A program made the translations under genes and the position numbers. The notes beneath the pieces were generated by a model. It searched no databases and was not told the origin of the DNA. It worked only from the letters and a program-made list of their open reading frames with translations. This document shows, piece by piece, positions 1 to 7,567 of a stretch of DNA of 64,000 bases (position 1 is its first letter; every line of letters begins with the position of its first letter). This DNA is from JAWVFM01 sp963771655 (lineage in GTDB: Bacteria > Actinomycetota > Thermoleophilia > Solirubrobacterales > 70-9). Location: NCBI GenBank assembly GCA_963771655.1, contig CAVYUG010000005.1, forward strand, positions 62,001 through 126,000, read 5' to 3'.

Positions 1-209
1 AGTTCGAGCTGCTCCGCCATCTGGCGCGAAACCGGGGCCGGCTGGTCACCCACCGCGAGCTCCTCGTGAGCGTGTGGGGCCCGGGGTACGGGGAGGACAC
101 GCAGGTGCTCCGCAGTCACATCGCCAACCTCAGGCGAAAGATCGAGCCGGGGTCCGGGTCGCGTTACGTGAAGACCGATCCCGGCGTCGGCTACCGATTC
201 GCCGCATGA
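1..209 (+). CDS. OmpR/PhoB-type response regulator, C-terminal part only
   Basis: The reading frame enters from the left edge (first full codon at base 3) and stops at 207-209, giving 68 residues of a winged-helix DNA-binding domain. The segment ELLRHLARN...HRELLVSVWGP, then the recognition helix region LRSHIANLRRKIEP and the closing wing GVGYRF are typical of OmpR/PhoB effector domains. The receiver domain lies outside the window. The potassium transporter gene kup starts 600 bp downstream on the same strand, so a KdpE-like potassium role is plausible, but the visible part does not identify the subfamily. The class call is secure; the target is inference. Confidence 0.85.
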   Translation, partial: FELLRHLARNRGRLVTHRELLVSVWGPGYGEDTQVLRSHIANLRRKIEPGSGSRYVKTDPGVGYRFAA

Positions 210-306
210 ACCGGCCCGGCGCAAGCGGGCGCGCCTCCACAAAATCTGCACGCTGAGCGGCGAATTCTCCATGCGCCCTTGATGCACGGGGCCCCACGAT
301 GGTGGG

Positions 307-819
307 GTGGCAGATTCCGCCTCCCTCCGCGCTGGGGTGCAGGCCGGCACGAAGGCCCGGTCCCCCCGACCGCTGCACGCGCTTCCCCTCCGCTTCTGGG
401 CGCGGCTCCGGCGTCCGTGGATCGATCGCGCGATCGTCCGTGGCGCAGAACGCCCGGGCGACCTCGCGCGGCGTAAGGCGCAGCTCGTGGGCCCCCGTGA
501 GAGGGCCCGCCTGGCCAGTCGCCTCGAGGACACCCTCGCCCATGGCGTGCGCCGGACCCGGCCGAGCAGCGCGGTGCCGATCGACGGCCCTGCGGTCGAG
601 GTCGCGAAGCCGCTCCTCACCGCGCTCATCCGCACGCTTCGCTCGCCCGAGGTCGTCGAGGCGCGTGGAGTGGTGCTCTGCTGGCGCCTCCTGACCGACG
701 CCTGCAGCCCCATCTACACGCCGTCGCCCGGGCTGGCAGAGGATCCCGACCGCCTCTGGTACGAGGTGCTCTCGCTGCTGTCCGCGCTCCGGCCGATCGC
801 GAGGCGGGCGACGCCGTGA
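307..819 (+). CDS. Conserved actinobacterial hypothetical protein, 170 aa, coupled to kup
   Basis: The GTG start at 307 opens a frame whose stop overlaps the GTG start of kup (GTGA at 816-819), so translation of the two is probably coupled. The protein is arginine- and alanine-rich, has no membrane segment or signal peptide, and carries an amphipathic helical middle followed by a segment near residues 90-140 containing SSAVPIDGPAVEVA and GVVLCWRLLTDACSPIY. I recall small soluble proteins of this pattern in actinobacterial genomes but cannot give a named domain or function. The tight link with the transporter suggests an accessory or regulatory role in K+ uptake; this is inference. Confidence 0.6.
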   Translation: MADSASLRAGVQAGTKARSPRPLHALPLRFWARLRRPWIDRAIVRGAERPGDLARRKAQLVGPRERARLASRLEDTLAHGVRRTRPSSAVPIDGPAVEVAKPLLTALIRTLRSPEVVEARGVVLCWRLLTDACSPIYTPSPGLAEDPDRLWYEVLSLLSALRPIARRATP

Positions 820-2939
820 GCGAGAACGGCGCTGCGAACAACCGCAGTCTGCACGAAGCTTCACACAAGGCGGGCGTCAAGACAGGTCTCGACGGCGACG
901 AGACGGCCCGGACGGCGAGGCGCCCCGGCCGGAAGCGGAGCTTCCACGAGGCTGCGCACAAGCTCGGCTACTGGAAGCCGTCGACGCCGAGCGCGGGCGA
1001 AGCGGATTCAACGGCCGTTCATCGACGCTTCGAGGCCCTGAAGGACTCGCAGCGGGACGTGATCACCGACGCGTCTCGGACGGTGCTGGCGCTCGGCGCG
1101 CTCGGCGTCGTCTACGGCGACATCGGCACGAGCCCGCTCTACACGGAGCAGGTCATCTTCACGACCCATCGAGCCGCCGCGCATGCCACGCCCGCGGGTG
1201 CCTACGGCGTCGTCTCGCTGATCTTCTGGGCGCTCATGATCGTGGTCTCGATCAAGTACGCCGGCTTCATCATGCGCGCGCACAATCGCGGCGACGGCGG
1301 CATCATGGCGCTGACGGCGCTGCTGCGCCGCAACAAGGTGGCCCACGGGGCCGCGCTTGTGACGCTCGGCATCTTCGGCGCCGCGCTGTTCTTCGGCGAC
1401 GGCATCATCACCCCGGCGATCTCGGTTCTCGGCTCCCTTCAGGGGCTCAAGGTCGCCGAGCCGGGACTCGCGCACCTCATCGTGCCGCTATCCGTCGTGA
1501 TCCTGATCGGGTTGTTCTTCCTCCAGCGGCGCGGGTCGGGCACGATCGGGTGGCTGTTCGGCCCCGTGATCCTGATCTGGTTCGTTGCGATCGGGCTCCT
1601 CGGCCTCAACCAGGTGGTCAAGGATCCAGCGGTCCTTCAGGGGCTGTCGCCCACCTGGGGGGTGCGGTTCCTGCTCGACAACGGGGTTGCCGGCTATTTG
1701 GCCCTCGGCGGTGTCGTCCTCGCCGTCACCGGCGCCGAGGCCCTATACGCCGACCGCGGACATTTCGGTGCCGCACCGATCCGTCTTGGCTGGTTCGCGG
1801 TCGCCCTGCCGGCGTTGATGCTCAATTACCTGGGTCAAGCGGTCCTCATCCTCCATGACCCGAGCGCTCGCGTGAACCCCTTCTACCTCATGGTTCCCGG
1901 TTGGGCCCAGTACCCGATGCTCTTCTTGGCGACCGCGGCGACGATCATCGCCTCCCAGGCGGCGATCTCAGGCTCCTTCTCGGTCGCGAGGCAGGCGGTG
2001 CAGCTCGGCTTCCTACCGCGGCTCAAGATCACACACCCCTCCAAGGTGGAGGGTCAGATCTACGTCCCGATCATCAACTGGGCCCTCTGCCTCGGCGTCG
2101 TCGTGCTGACAATCATCTTCCAATCCGCCGACAGGCTGGGCGACATCTACGGCGTCGCCGTCACCGCGACGTTCATTCTCAACACCGTGCTCTTCGTGGC
2201 CGTCGCCCGGTTCCTGTGGGGGACACCGAGGCGGAGGCTCGCGCCGGTCGCGGCGCTGTTCCTGATCGTTGAGGTCACGTTCTTCAGCGCCAACATCGCC
2301 AAGATCGAGCATGGCGCGTGGCTCTCGCTCGCGATCGGGCTCGTGCTTGCGTTTGTGATGATCAACTGGCGCCGCGGGCAGACGATCGTCACCCGCAACC
2401 GGATTGCGCGGGAGGGATCGTTGAGCGAGTTCCTCGACGGGCTTCCCGCCAAGGAGCCTCCGCTCGTCCGCGTTCCCGGCGTGGCCGTCTTCCTCAACCC
2501 GAGCAAAGAGACCACGCCGCTCGCTCTCCGCGCGGAGGTCGAGCACACGCGAACGTTCCACCAGAGGGTCGTGATCGTCTCGGTCGACCAGGTGGGCATT
2601 CCGCACGTCGACGACTTCGATCGGTTCACGGTCGAGCGGATCGGGGGCAAGTTCAAGGTCTCCCACGTGACCGTCCGGATCGGTTACCAGGACCAGCTCG
2701 ACGTCCCCGATTCGCTGGCGCTGTGTCGGCGGCAGGGTCTGCTCGACCGCGACCTCGACCTCGAGCACGCTTCGTACTTCCTCTCCCGCATCACGATCGC
2801 GCCGGCGGAGGCACCGCCCTTGCGACGCTGGCGCAAGCGGCTCTTCATCGTGATGGCCCGCAACGCCGCGAGCCCGATTGACGCCTTCCGGCTCCCGGAA
2901 GAGCGCACGGTGATGATCGGGTCGCAGGTGACCGTCTGA
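816..2939 (+). CDS. kup: Low-affinity potassium uptake transporter Kup
   Basis: A 707-residue KUP/HAK/KT family K+ transporter, expected to be a K+/H+ symporter in the cytoplasmic membrane. The family signature GVVYGDIGTSPLY opens the first membrane helix near residue 99, and about twelve hydrophobic segments follow up to residue 520. A soluble C-terminal region of about 170 residues contains the typical HQRVVIVSV and ASYFLSR stretches. The protein is longer than E. coli Kup (622 aa), mainly through a hydrophilic 85-residue N-terminal extension in which the pattern SLHEASHK / SFHEAAHK occurs twice. The GTG start overlaps the stop of the preceding gene. No c-di-AMP riboswitch is visible in front of this transcription unit. 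Confidence 0.95.
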   Translation: MSENGAANNRSLHEASHKAGVKTGLDGDETARTARRPGRKRSFHEAAHKLGYWKPSTPSAGEADSTAVHRRFEALKDSQRDVITDASRTVLALGALGVVYGDIGTSPLYTEQVIFTTHRAAAHATPAGAYGVVSLIFWALMIVVSIKYAGFIMRAHNRGDGGIMALTALLRRNKVAHGAALVTLGIFGAALFFGDGIITPAISVLGSLQGLKVAEPGLAHLIVPLSVVILIGLFFLQRRGSGTIGWLFGPVILIWFVAIGLLGLNQVVKDPAVLQGLSPTWGVRFLLDNGVAGYLALGGVVLAVTGAEALYADRGHFGAAPIRLGWFAVALPALMLNYLGQAVLILHDPSARVNPFYLMVPGWAQYPMLFLATAATIIASQAAISGSFSVARQAVQLGFLPRLKITHPSKVEGQIYVPIINWALCLGVVVLTIIFQSADRLGDIYGVAVTATFILNTVLFVAVARFLWGTPRRRLAPVAALFLIVEVTFFSANIAKIEHGAWLSLAIGLVLAFVMINWRRGQTIVTRNRIAREGSLSEFLDGLPAKEPPLVRVPGVAVFLNPSKETTPLALRAEVEHTRTFHQRVVIVSVDQVGIPHVDDFDRFTVERIGGKFKVSHVTVRIGYQDQLDVPDSLALCRRQGLLDRDLDLEHASYFLSRITIAPAEAPPLRRWRKRLFIVMARNAASPIDAFRLPEERTVMIGSQVTV

Positions 2940-2944
2940 GCGCT

Positions 2945-2970
2945 GGTACGAACGCGATAGTATTCGTACC
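2945..2970. promoter_or_regulatory. Probable TetR operator
   Basis: Perfect 8-bp inverted repeat GGTACGAA (2945-2952) / TTCGTACC (2963-2970) with a 10-bp partly symmetric spacer. A -10-like TAGTAT lies inside it at 2958-2963. It is 24 bp upstream of the MpaB gene, which is translationally coupled to a TetR regulator, so autorepression of the two-gene operon is the simplest reading. Confidence 0.7.
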
Positions 2971-2994
2971 ATCCGTCCCTAAGGAGGTCCCGCG

Positions 2995-3900
2995 ATGACG
3001 AGCAACGGCGCCCTACCCGCCGACGACGAGGTCCCGAGCCTCATCCCCGGCCCGGACTCGGTCGCCTGGAGGCTCTCCAGCGACTCCCGGATCATGAGCA
3101 CGGCGGGCTACGCGCTCATGCTCCAGGTCGCCCACCCCACCGTCGGAGCGGGTGTCCACGAGCACTCCAACTTCGAGGCCGACCCGTGGGGGCGCCTCCT
3201 GCGAACCCTCGACTACACCACGGTCATGGTCTATGGCTCGCCCGAGCTCGCGGGGACGATGGGGCGGCGGATCCACGAGATGCACAAGCACATCAAGGGA
3301 ACGAAGCCGAACGGCGAGCGCTACTTCGCGCTCGAGCCAGAGGCCTACGCGTGGGTGCATGCGACCCTCGCGCAGGCGATCGTCGCTGGAAGCGAGCGGT
3401 TCGCGCGGCGTATGAGCCCGGCCGAGGTCGAGCGTTTCTACGCCGAATGGCTTCGGGTTGGCCGGCTGATCGGCGTACCGGCGGGGGAGCTGCCCGAGCG
3501 CTGGGAGGATTTCCGCGCCTACTTCGACCGCATGGTCGACGAGCGGCTCGAGGACAACCAGACCGTTCACACGGTGCTGCGAACGCTCGCGAAGCCCAAG
3601 GCGCCGCCGCTGCCGATGCTGAACGACCCGGTGTGGCGCGCCGCGAGCCTCCCGATGGGTCGCCTCGGAGCGCTTGCCACGGTCGGCCTTCTGCCGCCGC
3701 GGCTTCGTCAGCGGCTGGGGCTCAGCTGGACCTCGGCGCACGCCGTCGAGCTGCGGGCGCTCGCGGCCCTCTCCCGCGCCGCGACGCCGCTGATGCCCGC
3801 GACGCTCCGCTGTTTCGGCCCCGCCTACCTGAAGTGGCGGCGCGAGGCGATTGACCGCGGCGACGTCGCGTCAGGCGTACCGGCGATGGCGGCCGCTTGA
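2995..3900 (+). CDS. MpaB-family oxygenase (DUF2236)
   Basis: A 301-residue member of the oxygenase MpaB/latex-clearing-protein superfamily, proteins that bind b-type heme and cleave or hydroxylate hydrophobic substrates. Visible signatures are VAWRLSSDSR near residue 24, the segment YALMLQVAHPTVGAGVHEHS near 40-60 that holds likely heme-facing histidines, and the DPWGRL..TLDY..VMVYG block near 63-80. There is no signal peptide, so it is probably cytoplasmic or peripheral to the membrane. A strong AAGGAGGT ribosome site at 2981-2988 fixes the ATG. Its stop overlaps the TTG start of a TetR regulator, and an inverted repeat lies just upstream, so substrate-responsive control is likely. The natural substrate is unknown. 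Confidence 0.85.
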   Translation: MTSNGALPADDEVPSLIPGPDSVAWRLSSDSRIMSTAGYALMLQVAHPTVGAGVHEHSNFEADPWGRLLRTLDYTTVMVYGSPELAGTMGRRIHEMHKHIKGTKPNGERYFALEPEAYAWVHATLAQAIVAGSERFARRMSPAEVERFYAEWLRVGRLIGVPAGELPERWEDFRAYFDRMVDERLEDNQTVHTVLRTLAKPKAPPLPMLNDPVWRAASLPMGRLGALATVGLLPPRLRQRLGLSWTSAHAVELRALAALSRAATPLMPATLRCFGPAYLKWRREAIDRGDVASGVPAMAAA

Positions 3901-4535
3901 CCGCGGTCGCGGCGAAGCCGTCGGGACTGCTCGCGGCGAGCCTCGGGTCGGCCGAGAGCCCGCCCGCCGACCCCGCGAGCGCACGGATTCTCGACGCCGC
4001 CCTGTCGGTCGCCGCGGCCTCGGGGCTGCGGCACCTGACGATGGACGACGTGGCCGCCCGGGCCAAGGTGGGGCGAATGACCGTCTACCGGCGGTTCGGC
4101 GATAAGCAGCGCCTGGTGGAGGCCCTCGGCATCCGGGAGGTCCGCCGCTGCCTCGCCGACCTCGACTCCGCCAGCGACCCGGCCGATCCGATCGCCGACC
4201 AGATCGCCGACGGGTTCATCGCCAGCATGCGGATCGCCCGGGAGCACCCGCTGCTCAACCGCCTGGCTCGCGTTGAGCCGGACGCGGTGCTCGAGGCGGC
4301 GAACTCCGACGGCGCCGCGACGTTCGCGCTCGCCCGGGCCTACATGGCCGGACGGCTGCGGGCTGCGCAGGAGGCGGGCTTACTCGGTGAGCTCGACGTC
4401 GACGCCGCCGCCGAGATCCTCGTCCGGCTGGCGATCAGCTTCGTGCTGATCCAGCCGAGCGTCCTGCCGCTCGATGACGAGGAGCGCCTGCGTCGGGTCG
4501 CGATCGATCTGATCGCTCCGATCGTCGCCGCTTAG
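3897..4535 (+). CDS. TetR-family transcriptional regulator
   Basis: 212 residues. The N-terminal helix-turn-helix domain is clear: ARILDAALSVAAASG, then LTMDDVAARAKVGRMTVYRRFGDK near residues 45-70, the TetR recognition helix pattern. The C-terminal ligand-binding domain is helical and not assignable. The TTG start at 3897 overlaps the TGA stop of the MpaB oxygenase gene (TTGA), so the two are cotranscribed and translationally coupled. The palindrome at 2945-2970 is the probable operator. It most likely represses its own operon and responds to a substrate or product of the oxygenase. Confidence 0.9.
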   Translation: MTAVAAKPSGLLAASLGSAESPPADPASARILDAALSVAAASGLRHLTMDDVAARAKVGRMTVYRRFGDKQRLVEALGIREVRRCLADLDSASDPADPIADQIADGFIASMRIAREHPLLNRLARVEPDAVLEAANSDGAATFALARAYMAGRLRAAQEAGLLGELDVDAAAEILVRLAISFVLIQPSVLPLDDEERLRRVAIDLIAPIVAA

Positions 4536-4556
4536 GCATCGAGCAGATCGCGCCCT

Positions 4557-5024
4557 CTAGGCCGAGACGGGCGCCGGGGCCTGCGAGTCGCAGGTGCTCT
4601 GAGTCACCTTCCCGAGCATCGCCGAGATCAGCTCGGCCTCCTCGGGGGTAAGCGTCCTGAGGTGGCGCTCGAGCTCGGTCTCGTAGACGCCTCGCATCTC
4701 CTCCAGCATGCTGTCGCCGGCGGGGGTCAGCTCAGCCTGGAAGCTTCGCCGGTCCTCGGCGCATGTGACCCGCTCGAGATACCCGGCGGCCTCGAGCCTG
4801 TCGACGAGCTTCGTGATCCCCCCTCTGCTCAGGGTGAGCCATTCGGCGAGCTCGCTCATCCGGGGCCGCCCGGTTGGGCTGCGCTTCACGGCCCAGAGGA
4901 CCTCGAACCAGCTGAGGGGCGGCAGGTCGGCGGCCGCGAGCGCCCGCTGGATGCGTTCGGTGACGGCCGCGTGGCTGGTGACGACTGCGCGCCAGGCGTC
5001 GAGGTGTGCGCGGGACGACTCCAT
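4557..5024 (-). CDS. MarR-family transcriptional regulator
   Basis: 155 residues, divergent from the YceI gene. The winged helix is visible: LSWFEVLWAVKRSP, MSELAEWLTLSRGGITKLVDRLEAAGYLER (about residues 55-85) and the wing with CAEDRRSFQAELTPAG. A cysteine precedes the wing (VTCAED) and another lies near the C-terminus (STCDSQ). Thiol-based sensing as in OhrR/MhqR-type MarR proteins is possible but not shown by the sequence. The 102-bp divergent region carries two TTG-N6-CAA palindromes over a consensus promoter, so this protein probably represses the YceI-FMN reductase operon and itself. Confidence 0.92.
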   Translation of the reverse strand: MESSRAHLDAWRAVVTSHAAVTERIQRALAAADLPPLSWFEVLWAVKRSPTGRPRMSELAEWLTLSRGGITKLVDRLEAAGYLERVTCAEDRRSFQAELTPAGDSMLEEMRGVYETELERHLRTLTPEEAELISAMLGKVTQSTCDSQAPAPVSA

Positions 5025-5050
5025 GGCCTAGATAGTAGCCGAGTAAACAG

Positions 5051-5079
5051 TTGACATGACAAGTAGTTCCCGCTATAGT
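5051..5079 (+). promoter_or_regulatory. Consensus sigma-70-type promoter of the YceI operon
   Basis: TTGACA at 5051-5056, a 17-bp spacer, and TATAGT at 5074-5079: a perfect -35 and a five-of-six -10 box. Transcription should start near 5086. The promoter is unusually AT-rich for this genome. Confidence 0.85.
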
Positions 5080-5093
5080 GCTTGCCACGGCAA
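5051..5093. promoter_or_regulatory. Tandem MarR-type operators
   Basis: Two palindromes of the form TTG-N6-CAA: TTGACATGACAA at 5051-5062 (10 of 12 bases symmetric) overlapping the -35 box, and TTGCCACGGCAA at 5082-5093 with perfect 5-bp arms over the expected start site. Their centres are 31 bp apart, about three helical turns. A longer flanking pair, GTAAACAGTTG at 5043-5053 and CAACTATTTAC at 5091-5101, is also inverted. The arrangement fits two repressor dimers on one face of the DNA. Confidence 0.65.
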
Positions 5094-5126
5094 CTATTTA
5101 CGAGTCAATCTTAGGAGGCTGATCAG

Positions 5127-5657
5127 ATGAGCACGGCAATCGCAACGAGGGTCCCGGAAGGCGTCTACAACCTGGATCCGGTCCACAGCACCTTCGGCTT
5201 CGCGGTGAAGCACAACGGCGTTTCCACGTTCCGCGGCCATTTCGACCAGGTCGAGGTGAGCCTCGAGGACGGCGTCCTTGTCGGCACGGCGCAGGTCGAG
5301 TCGATCAACGTTCCGATCGCGGACCTCAAGGGCCACCTGCTTTCGCCGGACTTCTTCAACGCGGCCGAGACGCCGACGGTGACCTTCCGCTCGACGGAGA
5401 TCCGCGTCGCCGACGACGGGGCCGCCGAGGTCGACGGCGAGCTCACGATCCGTGGCATCACCAAGCCGGTGATCGCCGAGGGCACGTTCGCGCACGGCGT
5501 CGGCATCAGCGGCGCCGAGATCGTCGGCCTCGATCTCGAGGCCCAGGTCGACCGCCGCGAGTTCGGGCTCGGTTGGCAGGCCGAGCTTCCGAGCGGCGGC
5601 GAGGTCCTCGCCTGGGACGTCGTGCTCGAGGTCCATCTCGAGCTCGCGAAGGACTGA
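5127..5657 (+). CDS. YceI-family lipocalin-like protein
   Basis: 176 residues matching the YceI fold: the opening VYNLDPVHSTFGFAVKH, the SINVPIADLKGHLLSPDFF..ETPTVTFRSTEI block, and GELTIRGITKPV near residue 110. These proteins form a beta-barrel that binds polyisoprenoid or amphiphilic ligands. Unlike E. coli YceI there is no signal peptide, so this form is cytoplasmic. AGGAGG at 5113-5118 fixes the ATG. It is the first gene of an operon with an FMN reductase 4 bp downstream and is divergent from a MarR regulator. This context suggests a role in redox or quinone stress, by inference. Confidence 0.93.
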   Translation: MSTAIATRVPEGVYNLDPVHSTFGFAVKHNGVSTFRGHFDQVEVSLEDGVLVGTAQVESINVPIADLKGHLLSPDFFNAAETPTVTFRSTEIRVADDGAAEVDGELTIRGITKPVIAEGTFAHGVGISGAEIVGLDLEAQVDRREFGLGWQAELPSGGEVLAWDVVLEVHLELAKD

Positions 5658-5661
5658 TGAC

Positions 5662-6219
5662 ATGAGGATCCTCGGCATCTCAGGCAGCCTGCGCCGCGGG
5701 TCCCATAACACGACCCTGCTCCGGGCGGCAGCGAGGATGTTGCCGCCCGGCGTGGAGCTCGAGGTCTATGACGGCCTCCGGGATCTGCCGCCCTACGACG
5801 CGGACCGCGACACGCAGCTCGCCGACCCCGCCGTCGCCCACCTGCGCGAGGCGATCGCCGGCGCGGACGCCGTGCTGATCGCGACCCCCGAATACAACGG
5901 CTCGATCCCGGGCGTGCTCAAGAACGCGCTCGACTGGGCCTCGCGCCCGTTCCCCGGGAGCGTCCTCCAGGGCAAGCCGATGGCCGTGATCGGGGCGTCG
6001 ACCGGGCTCTTCGGCGCCGTCTGGGCTCAGGCCGAGACCCGCAAGGTCCTCGGCGTGATCGGCGCCGACGTGATCGACCGGGAGCTTCCGATCGGGCAGG
6101 CGGACTCGGCGTTCGGCGAGGACGGCGAGCTTCTTGACCGCGAGCAGAGCGCCGCGCTTTCAGCGCTGGTCGACGTGATGGCCGCGCGGGCCGGCGCGCT
6201 CGAACCGCAGGCCGCGTGA
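5662..6219 (+). CDS. NADPH-dependent FMN reductase (flavodoxin-fold quinone/azo reductase)
   Basis: 185 residues. The N-terminal phosphate-binding loop GISGSLRRGSHN (residues 5-16) and the flavin-contacting motif TPEYNGSIPGVLKNALDW (about 75-92) identify the NADPH-dependent FMN reductase family, soluble enzymes that reduce flavin, quinones, azo compounds or chromate. The C-terminal helix is complete and the length is normal. It lies 4 bp after the YceI gene under the MarR-controlled promoter. Two-electron quinone reduction is the likely role given the context; the substrate is not readable. Confidence 0.92.
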   Translation: MRILGISGSLRRGSHNTTLLRAAARMLPPGVELEVYDGLRDLPPYDADRDTQLADPAVAHLREAIAGADAVLIATPEYNGSIPGVLKNALDWASRPFPGSVLQGKPMAVIGASTGLFGAVWAQAETRKVLGVIGADVIDRELPIGQADSAFGEDGELLDREQSAALSALVDVMAARAGALEPQAA

Positions 6220-6222
6220 TGC

Positions 6223-7560
6223 CTAGGCGCCGAGGCGCACCCTGATCTCGAAGAAGTCGAGCATGTGAGGCATCGGCCTCGCCGGATCGAGGCGCGGATG
6301 GACCGCGGCGACTTCGCCTTCGAGGACCGTCGCGAGCGCCGAGCAGCCGACCAGCTCGACCAGGTCCGCGCCCGGGCAGGCCTGCGGACCGTGGCTCAGG
6401 TGGTTGAACGCCCAGTCCTCAGAAGCGTCCCCCTCCGTCCAGGCCTCGGGCGCGAAGCGGTTGGCGAACTCGTGGCGGTCCGGATCGCGGTGCATGTAGG
6501 TGTTGACGATGACGAGCTGCGTGCCCTTCGGTACCCAGGCGCCGCGCCAGTCGGTCTCTCGGACGGCCTCGCGGGCGAGCATGGGCGTGGTCGGCCACAG
6601 GCGCATCGCCTCGTGAAGGCAGGCCGCGAGGTGGTCGGGCTCGCCGGCCCGCGCGAGCGCGTCCGGATGGCTGGCGATCGCGGCGAGGGTGCGCAGCGTG
6701 TTGATCGCGAGCGTGTCGCCCATCGCGAAAAGCCAGTGGGTGACCTGCCGAACCGATGCCGTCCGCTCGTCGGCGGGGGCCGACGCGAAGCGTGAGACCA
6801 GGCCGCCCTCCTCGGCGGCCTCCGCGTAGCGCTCGAGGCGCTCGAGGTAGGGGCCGAGCTCCTCGGAAGGGCCGTCGGGCAGCGAGTTCGCCTCGTCCAT
6901 CATGCGCGCGAGCTGCGCGGTGAGCTCGTCGTCTTCACGGGCGGAGTCGCCAAGCACGATCCGTCTAGCGATCCGCTGGAACGCCGCCGCCCAGGTCTGC
7001 CAGTCGACGGCGCCCGCGGCCGCGGCCAGGGCGGTCTCGACCTCGTCGGCGACGACGACGGTGGCCCGCTCGGCCACCGGGTGGGGCTTCTCCCCGGTCC
7101 CGAGGACCGCCTCGTTGAATGGGCGGCGGCTGCGCCACTCGCCGTCGCGAGAGATCGTCAGCGCGTCGGGCTGGAAGTGGCCCATCCCCTTGCGCTTCGC
7201 CTCGGGGTCGGAGGCATAGGGGTCGGGCGAGCCCTCGAGGAGGCGGCGCACGTCGGCGACGTCGAGCAGCAGCAGCGCCTGCGAGGGCCCGACTCGCACC
7301 CAGACCGGCGAGCCACCGTACGTTCGGCGCATCCCGCGCAGCAGGCGGACGGCCCAGCGGTCGACGTCGGCTCGCGTCGCCGCCCGCACCGCGCGAGCCC
7401 GCCGGCGGAACAGGCCCTGCACGGCGTTCGGGACCACCACGAGTGCGTTGAACTGGGCGTTCTCGGCAAGGGACGCGCTCGGAAGCTCGCCCTCGCCGGG
7501 CCCGACGTTGATCCCGGGCAGGGAGTTGACCGTGGCGCGGGCGATGCCTCCTACGCCCAC
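6223..7560 (-). CDS. Cytochrome P450 (partner of alpha-dioxygenase-like protein)
   Basis: 445 residues. The heme-thiolate motif HLSHGPQACPG places the axial cysteine at residue 395. The K-helix ExxR is present as HEAMRLWP, and the I-helix segment is LFAMGDTLAINTL. This I-helix departs from the usual (A/G)GxxT pattern, which raises the possibility that peroxides rather than O2 are used. No membrane anchor is seen, so it is soluble. It starts 7 bp after the heme peroxidase gene on the same strand, and the pair looks like one operon. Together they resemble in split form the fungal fusion of a fatty-acid dioxygenase with a P450 hydroperoxide isomerase. Confidence 0.92.
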   Translation of the reverse strand: MGVGGIARATVNSLPGINVGPGEGELPSASLAENAQFNALVVVPNAVQGLFRRRARAVRAATRADVDRWAVRLLRGMRRTYGGSPVWVRVGPSQALLLLDVADVRRLLEGSPDPYASDPEAKRKGMGHFQPDALTISRDGEWRSRRPFNEAVLGTGEKPHPVAERATVVVADEVETALAAAAGAVDWQTWAAAFQRIARRIVLGDSAREDDELTAQLARMMDEANSLPDGPSEELGPYLERLERYAEAAEEGGLVSRFASAPADERTASVRQVTHWLFAMGDTLAINTLRTLAAIASHPDALARAGEPDHLAACLHEAMRLWPTTPMLAREAVRETDWRGAWVPKGTQLVIVNTYMHRDPDRHEFANRFAPEAWTEGDASEDWAFNHLSHGPQACPGADLVELVGCSALATVLEGEVAAVHPRLDPARPMPHMLDFFEIRVRLGA

Positions 7561-7567
7561 GGCTGGA

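Noticed and set aside
130..864. Long minus-strand frame of 244 residues opposite the hypothetical gene and kup start
   Set aside because: Its composition is Arg/Ala-rich and low in hydrophobic structure, typical of an antisense frame in high-GC DNA. The plus-strand gene at 307-819 couples to kup by GTGA.
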